From an uncultured Sphingomonas sp. (GTDB lineage Bacteria; Pseudomonadota; Alphaproteobacteria; Sphingomonadales; Sphingomonadaceae): a stretch of 64,000 nt of DNA. This document shows, one piece after another, positions 60,970 through 64,000 of the stretch. The notes under the pieces are model-generated. The model made no database searches and was not told where the DNA came from. It saw nothing but the letters and a program-made list of their open reading frames with translations. Each line of letters begins with the position of its first letter. Positions within the stretch are counted from its first letter, which is position 1. Location of the stretch: positions 38,605 through 102,604 of the forward strand of contig CAJYIX010000009.1 of the NCBI GenBank assembly GCA_913775315.1. Reading direction: 5' to 3'. Made by a program: the position numbers and the translations under genes.

Positions 60970-63377
60970 CACTCGCTCCCGAACCATTCGCTCTCGATTG
61001 GCATCCCCGGCGGGATCGTCGGCTTGGCCTGCCGCTTCGCGAGTTCGGCCTTCAGCCGCTCCTCGTCGCCGAGCACGCCGGCCAGATACCGCGACCAGGC
61101 ATCGCCCTTGCCCGACTGCGCCGCCAGCCGGGCCAGGCGATTGCCGAGCGCCGCCGCCACCTCGGGCGAGGTCGCCGCATCGCGCGCGGTCGCCGCCATC
61201 GTCATCGCTGCGCGCCACGCGATCCGGCGCGCGACGGGATCGCTGCCCGGCGTCAGCACGCGGGCGTCGAGCCGGTCCAGCACCACCTCGATCCCCGGCA
61301 GCGAGGCATCGCGGCGATGCTGCTCGACCAGCCGGGCGAGACGCGCGGGGGCGAGCAGGCTGTCGAGCGGCACCTGCGCCGCGACATCGGCGGCGACCAG
61401 CGGGTCGAAGGCGGGGCCGGCGGCGGTGCGCAGCACTTCCTGATTATATTGCGGGTCGCCGGTCACGTTCGTCGCCGACGACAGCGGCAGGACGAGCGAA
61501 GCGGGTACCGTAAGCGCCTCGACCGACAGCGTGCCCATCAGCGCGTCGATCGCGGCAAGCTGCGTCGCCGCGGGCACCGGCGCGGGCGGCGGGCCCCCGT
61601 CACCCGCCAGCGCATAGCGCGCGTCGATCCCGCCAATGAGCTTGCCCGCCGCATCGACGGCATAGCGGTTGAACAGCCACACCGGCACGAACTTGCGCCT
61701 GAGGTCTGACAGCGGCTCACCCGCGCGCAGCACCTGCGGCCCGAAGCGCGACAGCGCGATGCGGCGCACCTCCAGCTGATGCGCCAGATGCTGTAGCGGA
61801 TCGGCCCCGTCGTCCCACATGCTGCCATAGGGATTGGGCGCATCGGCCGAGCGCCCGTCGGTATCGGTGGCGTAGCGCAGCCCCTTCGCCGCCGCCGCCC
61901 GCGCCAGCCCGCCCGCATCGTCGGCGGCGCCGTAGAGCCAGTCGACCGCAAAGCGATCCCACGCCCCAATCCCCGGCGCATAGGCGTCGGACAAGTCGAG
62001 CGCGCCGTTCGCCACCGTCACCCGCGGGCCGGGATAGTCCATCACCGACGCGCGATCCTGCGTGCTCGCGGCGAAATTGTGCGCGAAGCCGAGCGCATGG
62101 CCCACCTCGTGCGCGCCGAGCTGGCGGATGCGCGCGAGCGAAGCCCTGACCGGGTCCTGCGCGCCGCCGCTGCCGTTGCCGGCGGTGCCGACCAGCCCCT
62201 CGAAGATCACCATGTCCTGGCGCACGCGCAGCGCACCGATGACGACATTGCCCTTGATGATCTCCCCCGTGCGCGGATCGGTGATGCCGCCGCCGTACGA
62301 CCAGCCACGCGTCAGCCGGTTCGACCAGTTGACCATGTTGTAGCGCACGTCCATCGGATCGGCGCCCGGCGGCAGGATTTCCGCACGAAACGCATCGACC
62401 AGCCCCGCCGCCTCGAACGCGTCGCGCCAGTAATTGACGCCCTCCATCAGCGCGGTGCGGATCGGCTCCGGCGCGGCCGGGTCGATGTAGAAGACGATCG
62501 GCTTCTTCACCCGCGATCGCGGCGCGGCGGGATCGACTTTCTCCAGCCGGAAGCGGTTGGCGAGCTGTTGCAGCACCGGTGAGCCGAGCGGGCTGCCATA
62601 ATCGTAATAGCTCGTCCCGAACGCGCCCGACCTTATGTCGAGCCGGCGCGGCGCGAAGCCCGGCGGCGGCAGGCGGATGAAGCTGTGATGGACGGTGAAG
62701 CTCGCCTGTCGAGGTTCGGGCGCGATCGACGAGACCTCGCGGCCCGGCGTGTCCGACGTGTAGGTCTGCACCGCGTCGATCTCGACATTGTCGGGAAACG
62801 CCTTGATCGAAGCGAGGTCGACGGCGCTAAGGTCCGCCGCCAGCTTGAACCCCTTGCCCGCGCGCCCGCCGATGGCGAGGTCGGCGCCCGACCCGCTGCC
62901 ATTGAGCGCATCGGCGATGTTGAGGATGTCGCGCGTCAGGAACGGCGCGATGTCGACGGTCAGCGACCCGTCAGCACCGGTCGATACCACATCGAGCATC
63001 GCGGCGATGCTGAACGCGAAACTCTCGCGCGCGCCGCGCTCGGTCCCGGCATCGCCGGTGGCGCGGAAGCGACTGTTCTCGAAGGTGACGGCGACCTTCT
63101 TGCCGTATCGGCGAAAGGCGACGATCTGCTCGGGCCCCACCTGTCCCCGGTCGAGCGCGATCTCCGCGGAGCCCAGCCCGCTGCGCAGCGCAGCGACGTG
63201 GATGAACCGGCCGGCGATGCCGTCGGCTCCCGGCGGCGGCAAGGTGACGAGCACGCGGGCGTCGGCGGGGTCGGCCTTGATCGCCAGCATCGGCGCGTCG
63301 GCACGCGTCTGCGCCTGCGCCTGCGCGCCGCTCGTCACCGCCACAACCGCCGTAGCCGCCCAGAAAGCGTGCCGCAT
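60969..63377 (-). CDS. Zinc-dependent metalloprotease (DUF5117/DUF4953 type), exported
   Basis: 802 residues from ATG 63377 (SD GGGGGA). Signal peptide MRHAFWAATAVVAVTSGAQA. DUF5117 N-terminal half (FIHVAALRSGLGSAEIALDR; VAFRRYGKKVAVTFENSRFR); peptidase domain GAHEVGHALGFAHNFAAST with the metzincin HExxHxxGxxH, followed by the Met-turn in SVMDYPGP; then DUF4953. Large outer-envelope or periplasmic proteases of this kind are common in Bacteroidetes and sphingomonads. The downstream hypothetical gene is coupled. Confidence 0.9.
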   Translation of the reverse strand: MRHAFWAATAVVAVTSGAQAQAQTRADAPMLAIKADPADARVLVTLPPPGADGIAGRFIHVAALRSGLGSAEIALDRGQVGPEQIVAFRRYGKKVAVTFENSRFRATGDAGTERGARESFAFSIAAMLDVVSTGADGSLTVDIAPFLTRDILNIADALNGSGSGADLAIGGRAGKGFKLAADLSAVDLASIKAFPDNVEIDAVQTYTSDTPGREVSSIAPEPRQASFTVHHSFIRLPPPGFAPRRLDIRSGAFGTSYYDYGSPLGSPVLQQLANRFRLEKVDPAAPRSRVKKPIVFYIDPAAPEPIRTALMEGVNYWRDAFEAAGLVDAFRAEILPPGADPMDVRYNMVNWSNRLTRGWSYGGGITDPRTGEIIKGNVVIGALRVRQDMVIFEGLVGTAGNGSGGAQDPVRASLARIRQLGAHEVGHALGFAHNFAASTQDRASVMDYPGPRVTVANGALDLSDAYAPGIGAWDRFAVDWLYGAADDAGGLARAAAAKGLRYATDTDGRSADAPNPYGSMWDDGADPLQHLAHQLEVRRIALSRFGPQVLRAGEPLSDLRRKFVPVWLFNRYAVDAAGKLIGGIDARYALAGDGGPPPAPVPAATQLAAIDALMGTLSVEALTVPASLVLPLSSATNVTGDPQYNQEVLRTAAGPAFDPLVAADVAAQVPLDSLLAPARLARLVEQHRRDASLPGIEVVLDRLDARVLTPGSDPVARRIAWRAAMTMAATARDAATSPEVAAALGNRLARLAAQSGKGDAWSRYLAGVLGDEERLKAELAKRQAKPTIPPGMPIESEWFGSE

Positions 63378-63459
63378 CGATCCGTCCCCCTTATCTGTGC
63401 GCCGAGCATGGCGGGGGACAGCGGGCGGGGCAACCGTGCTGCGCGCCACCCCCCATCGC

Positions 63460-63540
63460 GTCATCTCAGCGAAAGCCGGGACCGCTGGCGGCAAGAAGCG
63501 CGCGCTGCAACGAAAAGACGCAGGCCTTCGCTGGAGTGAC
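63460..63540. repeat. Intergenic inverted repeat, family D
   Basis: Arms GTCATCTCAGCGAAAGCC (63460) and GGCCTTCGCTGGAGTGAC (63523-63540) form an imperfect inverted repeat with four mismatches over 18 bases and a ~45-base centre. Confidence 0.6.
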
Positions 63541-63559
63541 GAAAGCGTGGGATGTATCT

Positions 63560-63626
63560 CCCCTCCCTGACAAGGGAGGGGTCGGGGGTAGAGCCCCACG
63601 GACCCACCCACCCCCAGCCCCTCCCT
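63560..63626. repeat. Intergenic nested inverted repeat, family C
   Basis: CCCCTCCCT-GACA-AGGGAGGGG (63560-63581) is a perfect 9-base hairpin. The right arm extends, AGGGAGGGGTCGGGGGT (63573-63589), and pairs with ACCCCCAGCCCCTCCCT (63610-63626) with a two-base mismatch, so alternative folds are possible. The fragment at 35539 is related. Confidence 0.75.
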
Positions 63627-63646
63627 TCCAGGGGGGGAGCCATCCG

Positions 63647-64000
63647 TCAGTCCGGCATGTCGCCGGTCGCGCGCGCCTGTGGCACCGCGGGACCGCTCGG
63701 TCGATCGATACGGCAGGCTCGGATCGTCTCGGGCTTTGGTCGCTCGCCCTCGGCGCGGAAGGCGGCGACATAGCCGCCGGCGCTCGGCATCTCTTCCCGC
63801 CGGACCAGCTTGTAGCCGACCGCGGCGAACTCGCATTCGAGCAGCGCGGGCGGCGTCCCGTGATTCTCGGTCGCGCGGTTGGCGTCGACGACGATCACCT
63901 CGCCGCCGGGCCGCAGCGACGGTCGCATCCGCCACAGAAACTCGTACGGCTCGGCGATCTCGTGGTACATGTGCACCATCAGGATCCGGTCGAAGCTGTT
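63647..64000 (-). CDS. Class I SAM-dependent methyltransferase, C-terminal part (5' end outside window)
   Basis: The reading frame is open to the right edge, where NSFDRILMVHMYHEIAEPYE is encoded. The visible 117 residues match the end of a SAM-dependent methyltransferase of the secreted or membrane-attached type: motif IV-like MVHMYHEI, LRPGGEVIVVDANRATENHG (post-motif strand), and LVRREEMPSAGGYVAAFRAE. The start and the SAM-binding motif I are beyond the window. Substrate cannot be inferred. Confidence 0.82.
   Translation of the reverse strand, partial: NSFDRILMVHMYHEIAEPYEFLWRMRPSLRPGGEVIVVDANRATENHGTPPALLECEFAAVGYKLVRREEMPSAGGYVAAFRAEGERPKPETIRACRIDRPSGPAVPQARATGDMPD

Noticed and set aside
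1-64000. Prophage, IS elements, CRISPR arrays, tRNA or rRNA genes
   Set aside because: No transposase, integrase, phage structural gene, spaced direct repeats or tRNA-like clover leaf was seen.

Overview
The window is a GC-rich (about two thirds G+C by eye), tightly packed bacterial chromosome segment. Gene content and protein features suggest an alphaproteobacterium of the order Sphingomonadales (Sphingomonas-like): a Ros/MucR regulator, a Fur without CxxC pairs, twin-arginine exported enzymes, Flp pilins, many GTG/TTG starts with 4-base overlaps, and short intergenic inverted repeats of several families. This assignment is inferred from gene content, not from an rRNA gene; no rRNA or tRNA gene was seen. 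Nearly all genes are chromosomal housekeeping or metabolic genes. I see no prophage, transposase, CRISPR array or plasmid functions.

Layout. 1-721: three tandem Flp/Fap pilin genes, the first cut by the window edge. 877-5258: an M23 (LytM) peptidase, then a minus-strand run of a GT2 glycosyltransferase, MarC, FolD and YggT. 5329-7617: a minus-strand redox module of TSUP transporter, cytochrome b561-like membrane protein and exported molybdopterin oxidoreductase. 7703-13099: small hypothetical and DUF proteins around rlmN and a cyclopropane-fatty-acid synthase. 13103-19101: minus strand with three tiny membrane proteins overlapping by 4 bases, nrdB, a low-GC KTSC gene and an amidase, followed by a DUF2171 gene on the plus strand and nrdA on the minus strand. 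19550-25145: an M20-like hydrolase with altered metal ligands, an M16 protease and an Asp/Asn hydroxylase-like protein.

25168-33344: a long plus-strand housekeeping cluster: Nfu scaffold, nitroreductase, tsaB, rimI, mucR, fur, plsC, miaB, phoH, ybeY, corC. It links tRNA modification (TsaB, MiaB), ribosome maturation (YbeY, RimI), iron handling (Nfu, Fur) and envelope lipid synthesis (PlsC). 33348-39890: a lipoprotein, a PQQ-type sugar dehydrogenase, a DinG/XPD-type helicase, a SixA-type phosphatase, a YdeI/OmdA-like gene with an apparent compensated double frameshift, and a membrane-anchored cytochrome c. 40003-50854: pheA, nudC, a beta-lactamase-fold hydrolase, mutY, dciA, two DsbA-like thiol proteins, smc and chrA. 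50851-53147: a LOG-family protein, an extensin-like lipoprotein and a cupin.

53253-59486 is a minus-strand leucine/isovalerate catabolic operon: isovaleryl-CoA dehydrogenase, methylcrotonyl-CoA carboxylase beta, a barstar-like protein, the biotin-bearing alpha subunit, a MaoC hydratase and a HpcH/CitE-type lyase, with a divergent LysR regulator at 59580. The last two enzymes occupy the place where 3-methylglutaconyl-CoA hydratase and HMG-CoA lyase would be expected. The window closes with a large exported metzincin-type protease, repeats and a truncated methyltransferase gene.

The points most worth a second look are the HpcH/MaoC substitution and the barstar gene in the leucine operon, the M20 protein lacking two metal ligands, the compensated frameshift in the YdeI-like gene, and two low-GC patches (KTSC gene; central part of the carboxylase alpha gene). 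I did not find a clearly new defence or mobile system.
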